Source: Zoogloea sp021286885 (GTDB lineage Bacteria > Pseudomonadota > Gammaproteobacteria > Burkholderiales > Rhodocyclaceae). Taken from it: a DNA stretch of 64,000 nucleotides. The notes under the pieces are model-generated. The model was not told the origin of the DNA, searched no databases, and was given only the letters and a program-made list of their open reading frames with translations. Numbering within the stretch: position 1 is the first letter of the stretch; each line of letters opens with the position of its first letter. The position numbers were made by a program, and so were the translations under genes. Shown piece after piece: positions 1 through 8,153 of the stretch. The stretch lies in NCBI RefSeq assembly GCF_041915215.1, contig NZ_JAYSBV010000008.1; one strand, written 5' to 3'.

Positions 1-575
1 CCCAGGGTGGGGAAATGGAGCTGACGGCGGATCAGGACGTTTCCATCACCTCCACCAAAACCCGCATCACCGTCGCCGCCAAAGAAGAAATCACCCTCAC
101 GAGTGGCGGCGGCTATATCCGGCTCAAAGGCGGGAATATCGAAATCCACTGCCCGGGGACGGTGAGTTTCAAGGGAGGGAAGCATGAGTTTGGTGGGGGA
201 GCGAGTATGGAAGCCAAGCTTCCCCTGCTGCCTTCAGCGGAATTTGCAATGAAGCACAGCCTACGCTTTGCATTTGCCCATGCAGATGCACTGGCAGGAC
301 AAACCGGCCTTGTCGGAAAGCCCTACACGATTACAGACAGCCAGGGAAAAACACTGGCCTCAGGCACGATTCCAAAATCGGGCCGTTTGCCACGCATCAT
401 GCTGGATGAAGCCGACAAACTCCAACTGAAAATCGGAAGTGACGAATGGAAAGTGGAAGAACTGCCAGCACGGTCTGTCGAGCTTCCGAATACTGAAATG
501 GCAGACGCAGATGACGCAGATTTTCTGACCTCAGACCAGATCCAGGCCTTTATGGGCATGCTCGGAAAAGGATAA
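1..575 (+). CDS. vgrG: Type VI secretion spike protein VgrG, C-terminal part (5' truncated by window)
   Basis: Only the last ~191 codons are present; the reading frame is open from base 3, so the internal ATG at 15 is not the true start. The segment GGGYIRLKGGNIEIHCPG is the classic end of the DUF2345 beta-helix that follows the gp5/gp27-like core of VgrG. VgrG trimers form the tip of the T6SS spike and carry effectors out of the cell. After the helix (visible residues ~70-150) there is an extension with a short beta-rich piece (GKPYTITDSQGKTLASG) resembling the transthyretin-like adaptors that dock effectors onto VgrG; this part is inference. The effector candidate starts 5 bases after the stop, which supports the pair being delivered together. 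Confidence 0.9.
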   Translation, partial: QGGEMELTADQDVSITSTKTRITVAAKEEITLTSGGGYIRLKGGNIEIHCPGTVSFKGGKHEFGGGASMEAKLPLLPSAEFAMKHSLRFAFAHADALAGQTGLVGKPYTITDSQGKTLASGTIPKSGRLPRIMLDEADKLQLKIGSDEWKVEELPARSVELPNTEMADADDADFLTSDQIQAFMGMLGKG

Positions 576-580
576 ATGCA

Positions 581-2308
581 ATGGCAAAATGGACGAACGC
601 CAAGTATGACGGGGCTACAAAAATCGCCCAGTTCATCGACCAAATAAATACCTACATGCTGCGTTCCGGCGGCACCTTGCCCTGGCGCCTGAACAACCCC
701 GGCAACCTGCGGCCACGCCTTAACCAGGACGGCAAACCAGATCCCAAGGCTGTCAAGACCCACATTGGTTTTGCACAGGTTCAAGGAAAAAATGGGCCCG
801 GCGGCTATTTTCTGATCTTCCCCGACTTTGAAACAGGAGTGGAAGAGCTGCGTGCCAATCTGAAACGCCTCCACAACAAGAAAAGTATCGCCAAGATGAT
901 TGAGGCCTATGCGCCTCCCAAAGAAAATAACACAAGCGACTACATCGCCTCAGTTGAAAAATTTGCCAACCTTTCCCGCAACCAACTGATTTGCGACCTG
1001 AAAGGAGACGAATTTGAGCGTTTGGTGCAAGCCATCATCCGCAAGGAGGGGTACCACGGCCAAGGCGAGACCCCACGAGTAGAGAAAACGGCTCAAGCAT
1101 CGTTTGTCACCTTGTCAAACGGGGGCAAGCCCGCTGCCAATGTGGAGCTTCGCATTCAGCAGGACGGGAAGCCTATACAGGTGAAATCCGATGAACGAGG
1201 TCTGTTACCACCGATTTTGCACACCCCCGGGGGCAGCATAGCGCTTCAAATTCAAAAATCTGCCGGTCAATGGGAAACGATACTGAGCATCGACCCTGCC
1301 AGCCCTGGGAAACAGCACGTACTGACAACCGACCAACTAAAGGCCGAAGCCAGCACTGCGCCCCATCAGCCCAGCAACACTGCAAGCAAAACGCCAAAAC
1401 CGGAAACTGAATACATTGTCCAGCCGGGCGACAACCCCTGGAAAATAGCTCAAACCTTCAAGATTGATGTGGCAACCTTGCAGAAGGCCAACAACCTGAA
1501 AAGCTCATCCGTGATTTTTCCGGGTGACAAGTTGCTGATTCCGGGCAGCAAGAGTGAAACATCCATCCCTCCCAACAACACCGCCAACACGACCACACCC
1601 CCAGCAAGCACAAGCACGGACAAACCCCAAGCCACCGCTACACCGCTCTCTGAGCCAGTTCAGGCACCGACCACCCGTAGCAAAGAAGGCCTAGGCTCCC
1701 CCCTGGCCACCATTCCCGCCGACAACAAAATCGCCCCCTGGATGGAAATTGCCGTTCGAGAAGCCAAAAAGTGGGCTGGCTACTATGAATCTGAAGCAGA
1801 AGCCACTATAGCCAGAAAAAAAGGGAGAAAAGTGAATGGTGTTATTGGCACCAATTATCATCAGGAGGTCGGAACAGGCTTTGCATCCCTCGAAACCGCT
1901 TGGTGCGCAGCGTTTGTGAACTACTGCTTAAAAGAGGCTGGTTATGAATACATAAAAAGTGCATCTGCACTCGCAATATCCAGAAGCCGCCTGTTCAAAA
2001 AAATCGAGCAACCTGTTTACGGTGCGATTGTTGTTTATCAAAATCCAAAAAAACCAACAAATGGGCATGTTGGGTTTGTGTTTCAAAAAACAAACGACAA
2101 AGATTATGCAGTCTTAGGTGGCAACCAAGGCAATACAATAAGCTTAAACAGCCACATGGGATACATTCAACTTTTAAAATTCAACCTTATAGGCTATTTT
2201 ATTCCAGTATCTTACACGAACAACACCAAACCATTTAACGAATCAATACCCATAGAGACCTTAAGAAAAAATCTTGGCGTGGACAAATCAAACACAGAAA
2301 CGCGATGA
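581..2308 (+). CDS. Probable T6SS cell-wall effector: phage-lysin-like domain, LysM and CHAP/NlpC-type amidase (TIGR02594-like)
   Basis: A 575-residue protein directly behind vgrG. Domains seen: residues ~34-150 with LNNPGNLRP and FPDFETGVEEL, resembling the 'RNNNPGN' domain of phage structural/lytic proteins; ~170-250 a transthyretin-like beta domain (GKPAANVELRIQQDGKPI); ~277-321 a LysM peptidoglycan-binding motif (YIVQPGDNPWKIA ... PGDKLLIPG); a Pro/Thr-rich linker; and ~385-540 a papain-like amidase. Its likely catalytic residues are Cys442 in WCAAF and His496 in GHVGFV, followed by LGGNQGN, the pattern of the TIGR02594/CHAP family. There is no signal peptide, as expected for T6SS cargo. 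Its stop overlaps the next gene by 4 bases. The C-terminal third is visibly AT-richer than the N-terminus, suggesting toxin-tip exchange. Substrate (peptide cross-links of peptidoglycan) is inferred. Confidence 0.8.
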   Translation: MAKWTNAKYDGATKIAQFIDQINTYMLRSGGTLPWRLNNPGNLRPRLNQDGKPDPKAVKTHIGFAQVQGKNGPGGYFLIFPDFETGVEELRANLKRLHNKKSIAKMIEAYAPPKENNTSDYIASVEKFANLSRNQLICDLKGDEFERLVQAIIRKEGYHGQGETPRVEKTAQASFVTLSNGGKPAANVELRIQQDGKPIQVKSDERGLLPPILHTPGGSIALQIQKSAGQWETILSIDPASPGKQHVLTTDQLKAEASTAPHQPSNTASKTPKPETEYIVQPGDNPWKIAQTFKIDVATLQKANNLKSSSVIFPGDKLLIPGSKSETSIPPNNTANTTTPPASTSTDKPQATATPLSEPVQAPTTRSKEGLGSPLATIPADNKIAPWMEIAVREAKKWAGYYESEAEATIARKKGRKVNGVIGTNYHQEVGTGFASLETAWCAAFVNYCLKEAGYEYIKSASALAISRSRLFKKIEQPVYGAIVVYQNPKKPTNGHVGFVFQKTNDKDYAVLGGNQGNTISLNSHMGYIQLLKFNLIGYFIPVSYTNNTKPFNESIPIETLRKNLGVDKSNTETR

Positions 2309-2844
2309 AAAAATTATTTATTTTATTAACAATAATTCCCATCAATGCTTGGTCTCAATTTTACATCACAAATGAAGACTACGAAAGAATAAAAAAATAC
2401 CAATTTTTCGACAAAAGAACCTGCGATCCAAAAAAAGTACTCTCCTCATCTACTAATTTAGAAGTAGATGCGACATACTCCGACGGAATAAACAAAAAAT
2501 CTCTTGATGAAAAAACAGATCAAAGGCTGCTGTGCCTGATTTCAATAAGTGTCGAGGCAAACAGGCTTGGAAAACCCAAATCCCGGCCAGATGAAAAATC
2601 AAGAAACCTGCCTACGCATCAAAAAATCAACCCCAACTATTTAGTTGAAGAACTTATTTTTGGGCCTCCGACCAAGTTCAACCTAAAATGCGATGACGAT
2701 GGTTTTCCAAGTGTAATTATTAGATTTAAAAAAACGGCAAGTGGGAAACTGACCCGCTCCATCGATTTTACGCCGCACACCCTTGATTGCAGCATCGGAG
2801 AACTCGACAACTGGCTAAAACCGCGCCCGACATGGCTAAAATAA
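2305..2844 (+). CDS. Secreted immunity-like protein, copy 1
   Basis: A 179-residue protein with an N-terminal signal peptide (MKKLFILLTIIPINAWS) and no recognised domain. Four cysteines (contexts RTCDPK, LLCLIS, LKCDDD, LDCSIG) are conserved with the neighbouring paralogue, which suggests two disulfides and a periplasmic location. The ATG overlaps the effector stop by 4 bases (ATGA), so translation is probably coupled. Position and export are what is expected of an immunity protein protecting against a periplasmic peptidoglycan hydrolase; this function is inference from context. Codon use and base composition are AT-rich, unlike the downstream half of the window. The protein ends NWLKPRPTWLK, exactly as its paralogue does. 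Confidence 0.75.
   Translation: MKKLFILLTIIPINAWSQFYITNEDYERIKKYQFFDKRTCDPKKVLSSSTNLEVDATYSDGINKKSLDEKTDQRLLCLISISVEANRLGKPKSRPDEKSRNLPTHQKINPNYLVEELIFGPPTKFNLKCDDDGFPSVIIRFKKTASGKLTRSIDFTPHTLDCSIGELDNWLKPRPTWLK
2809..2842 (+). repeat. 34-bp 3'-end repeat, copy A (pairs with 3389-3422)
   Basis: The last codons of the two immunity-like paralogues are almost identical at the DNA level: about 34 bases with a single mismatch, ending in ACATGGCTAAAAT. The rest of the two genes is far less similar. This could be a recombination or gene-conversion site between the copies. Confidence 0.7.
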
Positions 2845-2884
2845 ATCAAACTCCGGGACTCATCACCGGAGAAACAAACACAAG

Positions 2885-3424
2885 ATGAAAGCATTAATTT
2901 TTACACTGCTCGCACTGTCAGCACAGACCACCAACGCTCAGCAATCGTTTACCGCCGAAGAATATAACAAAATTAAATCCATACAATTTTCTGGAACCAA
3001 AACCTGCAATACAGAACAGGTCTTAGCATCATCTTTAGCCTTAGGCGTTAAACCCACATACGCTATCGGCGGAGAAGAGGCGCCTTTAACCGAAACAACA
3101 GACAAACGCTTACTGTGCCTTATTTCAATAAGCACAGAGGTTAATTTTAGAGGCCGGCTAAAATCAAATCCAAACGGACCTGAGCAAGCAATTCCATTTA
3201 ATAAAAAATGGCCTGAAAATGCACTTATTGAGAGAGTGGTTTTCTCACCAGCACACGCACTTAACCTTCGCTGCGACGACCTTGGAGTCCCTCCTGTCAT
3301 CATAATTTTCACAAAAACCCCCTTGGGTTTAAAACGTTCCATAAACTTCGTTTTAAGCACATATGAATGTGGCGCAGGAGAGCTAAATAACTGGCTAAAA
3401 CCGCGCCCAACATGGCTAAAATGA
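2885..3424 (+). CDS. Secreted immunity-like protein, copy 2 (paralogue of the preceding gene)
   Basis: A 179-residue protein, the same length as copy 1, with a signal peptide (MKALIFTLLALSAQTTNA). It shares the four cysteines (KTCNTE, LLCLIS, LRCDDL, YECGAG), the TDKRLLCLISIS core and an identical last 11 residues with copy 1, while much of the body has diverged. It starts 40 bases after copy 1. Tandem, diverged copies are typical of T6SS immunity genes, where each may match a different toxin variant; that reading is inference. No catalytic motif is visible, so a structural or inhibitory role in the periplasm is more likely than an enzymatic one. Confidence 0.75.
   Translation: MKALIFTLLALSAQTTNAQQSFTAEEYNKIKSIQFSGTKTCNTEQVLASSLALGVKPTYAIGGEEAPLTETTDKRLLCLISISTEVNFRGRLKSNPNGPEQAIPFNKKWPENALIERVVFSPAHALNLRCDDLGVPPVIIIFTKTPLGLKRSINFVLSTYECGAGELNNWLKPRPTWLK
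3389..3422 (+). repeat. 34-bp 3'-end repeat, copy B (pairs with 2809-2842)
   Basis: This is the second copy of the near-identical tail, encoding NWLKPRPTWLK. The one mismatch (G to A in CCGACATGG versus CCAACATGG) is silent, since both codons read proline. Confidence 0.7.
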
Positions 3425-3433
3425 ATTTGAAAA

Positions 3434-4081
3434 ATGCAAACTCATCGATCAAAAAAGGCAGGCCTGCCTACCATCTTGAAATACCTCAGCCGTAACCTGC
3501 TCTTCATACTTACATCGGTCTCTGCGTATGCTCAGACCAACATCCCCGACGGAGTTTATATAGAGGACCGCAGCTTTGAATCATTAAAAATCGGTGAAAG
3601 GATTGAGGAGGCAATAAGAACCATCAAGAACAATGGAACAACCCCTCCACAGACTGGAGCGTTCGGAAAAACATTTATCATCAAATCAGGTGCAATCACC
3701 GTTTACACCACAGCGGACAACATCCTCAATGAAAAATATGAAAGCCTGTCCATTACAGCGCCAGTCAACATCACAACCGACGCCAATGGACGCTTTCTTC
3801 TTTCGTATGAAGTCGACGCCTACTACCCCAATTACATCAAAATTGGCGTCCCGCCCACGCGCAAAGCCATAAAGCTTCGATCACCACAGCGCATTGAAAT
3901 AAAAGGAGAGATCACGAAAGAGGGCGACCTTCAATTCAAGGAGTGTGCCGCCACAGAACGCATCGACGGGAAATGGGTAAAGTCCTGGGATCCGCTGGCG
4001 CAATGCGCCCAGCCTTGGCATAAACTCTTCAACGTCACCCAACACCTCCAAGGCCGCAAGGAGTGGGCGCATCTGTTTTGA
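3434..4081 (+). CDS. Hypothetical secreted protein of the T6SS effector locus
   Basis: A 215-residue protein with a long basic N-terminus followed by a hydrophobic stretch and a probable signal peptidase site (LLFILTSVSAYAQ, residues ~23-35). The mature part looks beta-rich and has no family I recognise. It starts 10 bases after the second immunity-like gene, so it is probably co-transcribed. The first half is AT-rich like its neighbours and the last ~100 bases return to high GC. It could be a further immunity protein or a periplasmic accessory factor; the sequence alone does not decide. The C-terminus has two cysteines (KECAA, AQCAQ). Confidence 0.65.
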   Translation: MQTHRSKKAGLPTILKYLSRNLLFILTSVSAYAQTNIPDGVYIEDRSFESLKIGERIEEAIRTIKNNGTTPPQTGAFGKTFIIKSGAITVYTTADNILNEKYESLSITAPVNITTDANGRFLLSYEVDAYYPNYIKIGVPPTRKAIKLRSPQRIEIKGEITKEGDLQFKECAATERIDGKWVKSWDPLAQCAQPWHKLFNVTQHLQGRKEWAHLF

Positions 4082-4160
4082 TGTCGGCGAACGCCCTGCA
4101 ACACCCCCGTCATAAACCCGCGCTAGGCTGGCTGGCCACCCATTTTGCGGTCTGCTTCCT

Positions 4161-5183
4161 GTGCTCAGTAGAGAACCCAGCTATGGCTCTGATCCGTCGG
4201 GGCTGATTTCCGGCTTCATGTTTCGCCCTGGGCGGCCCGGGCTGCCGATGGATAGTCGGGCGGCGGGGAGTTGGTTGCGGGGGGAGGCGCCAGCGGATGC
4301 GGGGTTTGCGTGGTTGCATTTCAACCTGGCAAACACGGCCACTGAGCGCTGGTTGCGCAATCATCTGGGGGAAGAAGCGGATGATTTTTTCGATGCGCTG
4401 CATGAAGGTTCCCGCTCGACCCGGATCGAGTTTGCCCACAATGCGCTGATCGCGGTGGTGAACGATGTGCTCTACGACTTCGATTTCGAGCCTTCGCAGA
4501 TCTCAACCCTGTGGATGTATGTGGATCAGCGGACCGTCATCACGGCGCGGCTCCAGCCCTTGCGCTCCATAGACCGGCTGCGGGCGGCGGTGCGGGGGGG
4601 TGAGACCTTTGTGTCGACGGTGGCCCTGCTGGTGCATCTGCTGCGGGATCAGGCGGATGTGCTGGTGCAGATCGTGCGCTCGGGCACCCAGCGGGTGGAT
4701 GAGGTGGAAGATACCCTGCTGGCGGATCGGCCCGGGCGGGGGCGGGCGCTGCTGGGGAGTCTGCGCCGGGTGCTGGTGCGCTTGCGCCGGCTGCTGGCGC
4801 CGGAGCCGGGGGCCTTGTTCCGGCTGCTCAATCAGCCGCCTGACTGGATTCCCGAAGAGGATGTGCAGGAGCTGCGCCACTCCACCGAAGAGTTCTCGGC
4901 GGTGCTGGCAGACACGGCGGCGCTTCAGGAGCGGATCAAGCTGCTGCAGGAAGAAATTGCCGCCAAGGTGAACGAGGAAACCAACCGCAGCGTGTTCGTG
5001 CTGACCATGGTGACGGTGATGGCCTTGCCCATCAACCTGATTGCGGGCCTGCTGGGGATGAACGTGGGCGGGATTCCGCTGGCGGAGCACCCGGAAGGCT
5101 TCTGGATCGTGGTGGGGGTGATCGCCAGTGCGACCCTGCTGGCGGCGGTCTGGGTGTTTCGCCAGCGGCGGGATGAAGACTGA
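4161..5183 (+). CDS. zntB: CorA-family divalent cation transporter, ZntB-like
   Basis: A 340-residue inner-membrane protein of the CorA superfamily. The large cytoplasmic N-domain (WLHFNL near residue 52, then long helices) is followed by two C-terminal transmembrane helices. The first ends in GMNVGG, the GMN pore signature of the family, at residues ~299-304. The overall plan matches E. coli ZntB (zinc transport, proton-coupled) better than CorA, as the WLHFNL and RVYMDGR-like segments (here WMYVDQR) show. The start used is a GTG; an ATG at 4218 is an alternative that would trim 19 residues. It stands alone, downstream of the T6SS island, and its GC-rich composition matches the bulk of the window. 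Zn2+ versus Mg2+ specificity cannot be read from sequence. Confidence 0.85.
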   Translation: MLSREPSYGSDPSGLISGFMFRPGRPGLPMDSRAAGSWLRGEAPADAGFAWLHFNLANTATERWLRNHLGEEADDFFDALHEGSRSTRIEFAHNALIAVVNDVLYDFDFEPSQISTLWMYVDQRTVITARLQPLRSIDRLRAAVRGGETFVSTVALLVHLLRDQADVLVQIVRSGTQRVDEVEDTLLADRPGRGRALLGSLRRVLVRLRRLLAPEPGALFRLLNQPPDWIPEEDVQELRHSTEEFSAVLADTAALQERIKLLQEEIAAKVNEETNRSVFVLTMVTVMALPINLIAGLLGMNVGGIPLAEHPEGFWIVVGVIASATLLAAVWVFRQRRDED

Positions 5184-5236
5184 GGAACGGATGCACGCCA
5201 CCGGGCGCCCTGTGCCGGCGGCCCGGCGCGCCGGTG

Positions 5237-5977
5237 TCAGCGGCGAATGGGTGGGCGTTTGGGAGTGTTCTTGAAGAGCAGCTTCCAGGCCACGCCAAAC
5301 ACGTCATCCCCCCGGGAGACGGCCTTGCGGGGCAGGGTCAGCAGGTCATCGGCGGGGGTGGCCACCGCCCGTTCGCAGGTGGTGCCGCTCAGGTAACCGG
5401 CCTCGGCGGCGGCCCGGACGGCGCGCAGGTCGTGGCTGCCGTAGGGGTAGCAGAAGTGCTGCACCGGGCGCCCCAGCAGGTCTTCGAGGCTGGCCTTGCT
5501 GTCGTGCATCTCGGCGCGGATGCGGGCGTCGTCCTGCTCGGCCAGGCGCACATGGCTGCGGGAGTGGGAGCCCACGCTAAAGCCCAGGGACTGGATTTCG
5601 CGCAGCTGGGCGGCATCCATTAAGGGCGCGGGCTCAGGGCCGACGCCCGCATCCCAACTGGAACGGGCGCCCACCAGGCCGCTCACCGCATATACGGTGG
5701 CCGGGTAGCCGTGCTCCAGCAGCACCGGGGCGGCATGCTCCAGAAAATCCACATAGGCATCATCAAAGGTCAGCACCAGCGGGCGGGGCGGCAAGGGGCG
5801 TTCGCCGCGCAGGCCGGCTACTGCGTCATCCAGGCTCACCACGGTGTAACCCAGCCAGCCAAACAGGCGCATCTGGGCGCGGAAGCGGGGCAGATGGCAG
5901 TAGAGGGCGCCGTGGGCCTTCACCCGACCGGGAAAATCCCCGACCCGGTGATACATCAGAATCTGGACCTGGCTCAT
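5237..5977 (-). CDS. Polysaccharide deacetylase family protein (NodB-like), copy 1
   Basis: A 246-residue carbohydrate esterase family 4 enzyme without a signal peptide. The metal-binding motifs are present: LTFDDAYVDF (residues ~69-78, the TFDD motif) and SHSRSHVRL (the H-x3-H pair). It likely removes N-acetyl groups from a sugar precursor or glycan in the cytoplasm. It is the last gene of a five-gene minus-strand glycosyltransferase operon, and its start overlaps the upstream stop by 4 bases (ATGA). It is closely similar along its whole length, including the C-terminal PPIRR, to the deacetylase at 11192-11944, which ends the neighbouring operon. Confidence 0.88.
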   Translation of the reverse strand: MSQVQILMYHRVGDFPGRVKAHGALYCHLPRFRAQMRLFGWLGYTVVSLDDAVAGLRGERPLPPRPLVLTFDDAYVDFLEHAAPVLLEHGYPATVYAVSGLVGARSSWDAGVGPEPAPLMDAAQLREIQSLGFSVGSHSRSHVRLAEQDDARIRAEMHDSKASLEDLLGRPVQHFCYPYGSHDLRAVRAAAEAGYLSGTTCERAVATPADDLLTLPRKAVSRGDDVFGVAWKLLFKNTPKRPPIRR

Positions 5978-7050
5978 GAACCGGCCACCTCCCGGTAAAC
6001 GGCGAGGGTGCGTTCAAACATGGCGTCTTCGGTGAAGCCGGTTTCGTAGCGGGCCCGGGCCCGGGCGCCGTAGGCCTGGCGTCGGGCCGGATCGGCCAGC
6101 AGGGGGCCGAGGGCGGCGGCGAGGGCGGCCGGATCATCGGGGGGCACGAGCAGGCCGCTGGCGCCCTCTTCCACCACTTCGCCAATCCCGCCGGTGGTAC
6201 TGGCCACAATGGGCAGGCGGCAGGCGGAGGCTTCCAGCAGCGTAAGTGACAGGGCTTCGCGCCGGGAGGGTGCCAGGAGCAGGTCGGATGCCGCCATCAG
6301 GGCGGGCACGTCGTCCCGCAGGCCCAGGAAGCGCACCCGCTCGGCCAGGCCCAGCTGGGCGGCCAGCGCCTGGATCTGGGGGCCCAGGTCGCGCTGGTGG
6401 TTGCCTGCCAAGAGCAGGGTCCAGGGCTGGTTCTTGAGCCGGGCCAGGGCCTGGAGGGCGGTGTCGTGGCCCTTGGCGCTCACGATGCGGGCGGCCATCA
6501 GCATGCAGGGCTCATCCCCGGCCAGGCCCAGGGCGGCCCGGGTACGGACGCGGGCATCCTGGGGGAGCCGGGCCGCGATGTCGGCGATCCCGTGGTGGAC
6601 CATGCGGATGCGCTCGGGGCGGTAGCCCTGGCGCTCCAGAAAACGGGCCACCGCGCCAGACACGGCGATGATCCGGTCGGCCCGGCCAAAGTGGCGGCCT
6701 GCGTTGTCGGAGTGGGCGGTGGCCACATTGGCCACCCGAGCGAGCTTGCCCGCCAGCCCGGCGTACCAGGCGCCCCGGGTGAGGTGGCCGTGGATCAAGT
6801 CGGCCCCGGTGCGACGGGCAAGCAGGGCCAGGCGCAGCACCGAGGGAAAATCAATCAGCCCGTGGAGCGGGATGTGGTGCCAGGCCAGACCGGCAGCCCG
6901 CACCTGATCCCCCAGCCAGCCATCCATGGGGCCAGCAAACATGGGTTCGTGGCCCCGGGCGCGCAAACCCTTCATGAGTTGCAGGGCGTGATGCTCGGCA
7001 CCGCCGCTGTTGTGGCTGTGGAGCACCGTCAAAACCTTCATGGCCCTCAT
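5974..7050 (-). CDS. Glycosyltransferase family 4
   Basis: A 358-residue GT-B glycosyltransferase. The N-terminal domain has the acceptor-side glycine turn HSHNSGGAEHHALQLM. The C-terminal donor domain has the family-4 pattern EALSLTLLEASACRLPIVAS (~residues 270-290), with the ExxxxxxxE acidic pair that contacts the nucleotide-sugar, and GEVVEEGASGLLVPPDD. It probably adds one sugar to the LPS core or another surface glycan at the cytoplasmic face of the inner membrane. It overlaps both neighbours by 4 bases (ATGA at each junction), indicating translational coupling. Donor and linkage cannot be predicted. Confidence 0.9.
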   Translation of the reverse strand: MRAMKVLTVLHSHNSGGAEHHALQLMKGLRARGHEPMFAGPMDGWLGDQVRAAGLAWHHIPLHGLIDFPSVLRLALLARRTGADLIHGHLTRGAWYAGLAGKLARVANVATAHSDNAGRHFGRADRIIAVSGAVARFLERQGYRPERIRMVHHGIADIAARLPQDARVRTRAALGLAGDEPCMLMAARIVSAKGHDTALQALARLKNQPWTLLLAGNHQRDLGPQIQALAAQLGLAERVRFLGLRDDVPALMAASDLLLAPSRREALSLTLLEASACRLPIVASTTGGIGEVVEEGASGLLVPPDDPAALAAALGPLLADPARRQAYGARARARYETGFTEDAMFERTLAVYREVAGS

Positions 7051-8153
7051 GGGCGTGCCTCCCTGTGCGCCAGCACCTGGCGATAGATGGCGAGGTTGCC
7101 CTCCACCATCCCGTCAATCGAAAACTCGGCCAGTACCCGGGCCCGACCTGCGGCGCCCAGCTGGCGGCGCAGGGCCCCATCGGCCAGCAGCCGGCCCACG
7201 GCGGCGCCCAAGGCGGGGACATCGGCGGGGGGCACCAGCAGGCCGGTGACACCTTCTTGCACCGCCTCGGGCAGCCCCCCGGCCCGACAGGTAACGATGG
7301 GCACCGCCGCCGCCGAGGCCTGGAGCAGGGATACACCCAGCCCTTCCATCTCGGCGGGGTGCACCAGCAGATCCAGCCCGCCCAGCCAGCGCGGCAGGTC
7401 GTGGCGGAAGCCGGCGAAATGCACCACCGCCGCCAGACCCCGGGCAGCCACGTCGGCGCGCAGCTCGGCCTCCAGCGGGCCTTGGCCGAACACCAGCACC
7501 TGCAGCCCCGGATGGGCGGCCACCAGGGCCGGCAGGGCCGCCAGCAGGTGGCGGTGGCCCTTGCGCGGGATGAGCTGGGCGACGATGCCGATGATCAGCC
7601 CGCCCGAGCGCAGGCCCACGGGGGCGAATTCGGCCTCAAAGGCCACTCGATCCACCGGCGCCAGATAGGGGGTGGCATCCACCGCGCTGCGCACGCAGCT
7701 CACCCGCCCGGGGGCCAGCCCTTCGGCCAGGAGCACCTGACGGATGCCTTCGGAAATGGTGATTACATGGTCGTACAGCCGGTATTTGAGGGCCACCGCG
7801 AGGCGCGACTCGGGGTTGTCCACTCGGCGCGAGAGCACGCAGGGCACCCCGGCCAGCCGGGCGGCGAGCCCGCCCCAGGTATCGGCTCCGCGCCGGCTAT
7901 GCAAATGCACCAGATCCGGCCTTTCACGGCGGATCAACCCCAGCAGGCGGCCCACCATGCCCAGGTCGGCATCACCGCCCATGGGCAGGGGGGCGTAGCG
8001 CACCCCGGGCACGATCTGGCGGGCCATTTCACTGCCCGCCGGACAGGCGAGCAGGTTATCCACCCCGCGCCGGGCGAGGCCTTCAACGATGTACTGAACC
8101 TGGCGCGCACCCCCGTAGAGGTGCTTGCCGGCTTCCACATGGAGGATCTTCAT
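7047..8153 (-). CDS. Glycosyltransferase family 4
   Basis: A 368-residue GT-B enzyme. Starting motif EAGKHLYGGARQVQYIVEGL is the acceptor-domain glycine loop; the donor domain shows EMEGLGVSLLQASAAAVPIV and PEAVQEGVTGLLVPPAD, standard for family 4. It is related to, but clearly distinct from, the next gene of the operon, so the two likely add different residues. The upstream heptosyltransferase-like gene stops inside its start codon region (4-base overlap). The role in LPS core or surface polysaccharide assembly is inferred from the operon. Confidence 0.9.
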   Translation of the reverse strand: MKILHVEAGKHLYGGARQVQYIVEGLARRGVDNLLACPAGSEMARQIVPGVRYAPLPMGGDADLGMVGRLLGLIRRERPDLVHLHSRRGADTWGGLAARLAGVPCVLSRRVDNPESRLAVALKYRLYDHVITISEGIRQVLLAEGLAPGRVSCVRSAVDATPYLAPVDRVAFEAEFAPVGLRSGGLIIGIVAQLIPRKGHRHLLAALPALVAAHPGLQVLVFGQGPLEAELRADVAARGLAAVVHFAGFRHDLPRWLGGLDLLVHPAEMEGLGVSLLQASAAAVPIVTCRAGGLPEAVQEGVTGLLVPPADVPALGAAVGRLLADGALRRQLGAAGRARVLAEFSIDGMVEGNLAIYRQVLAHREARP

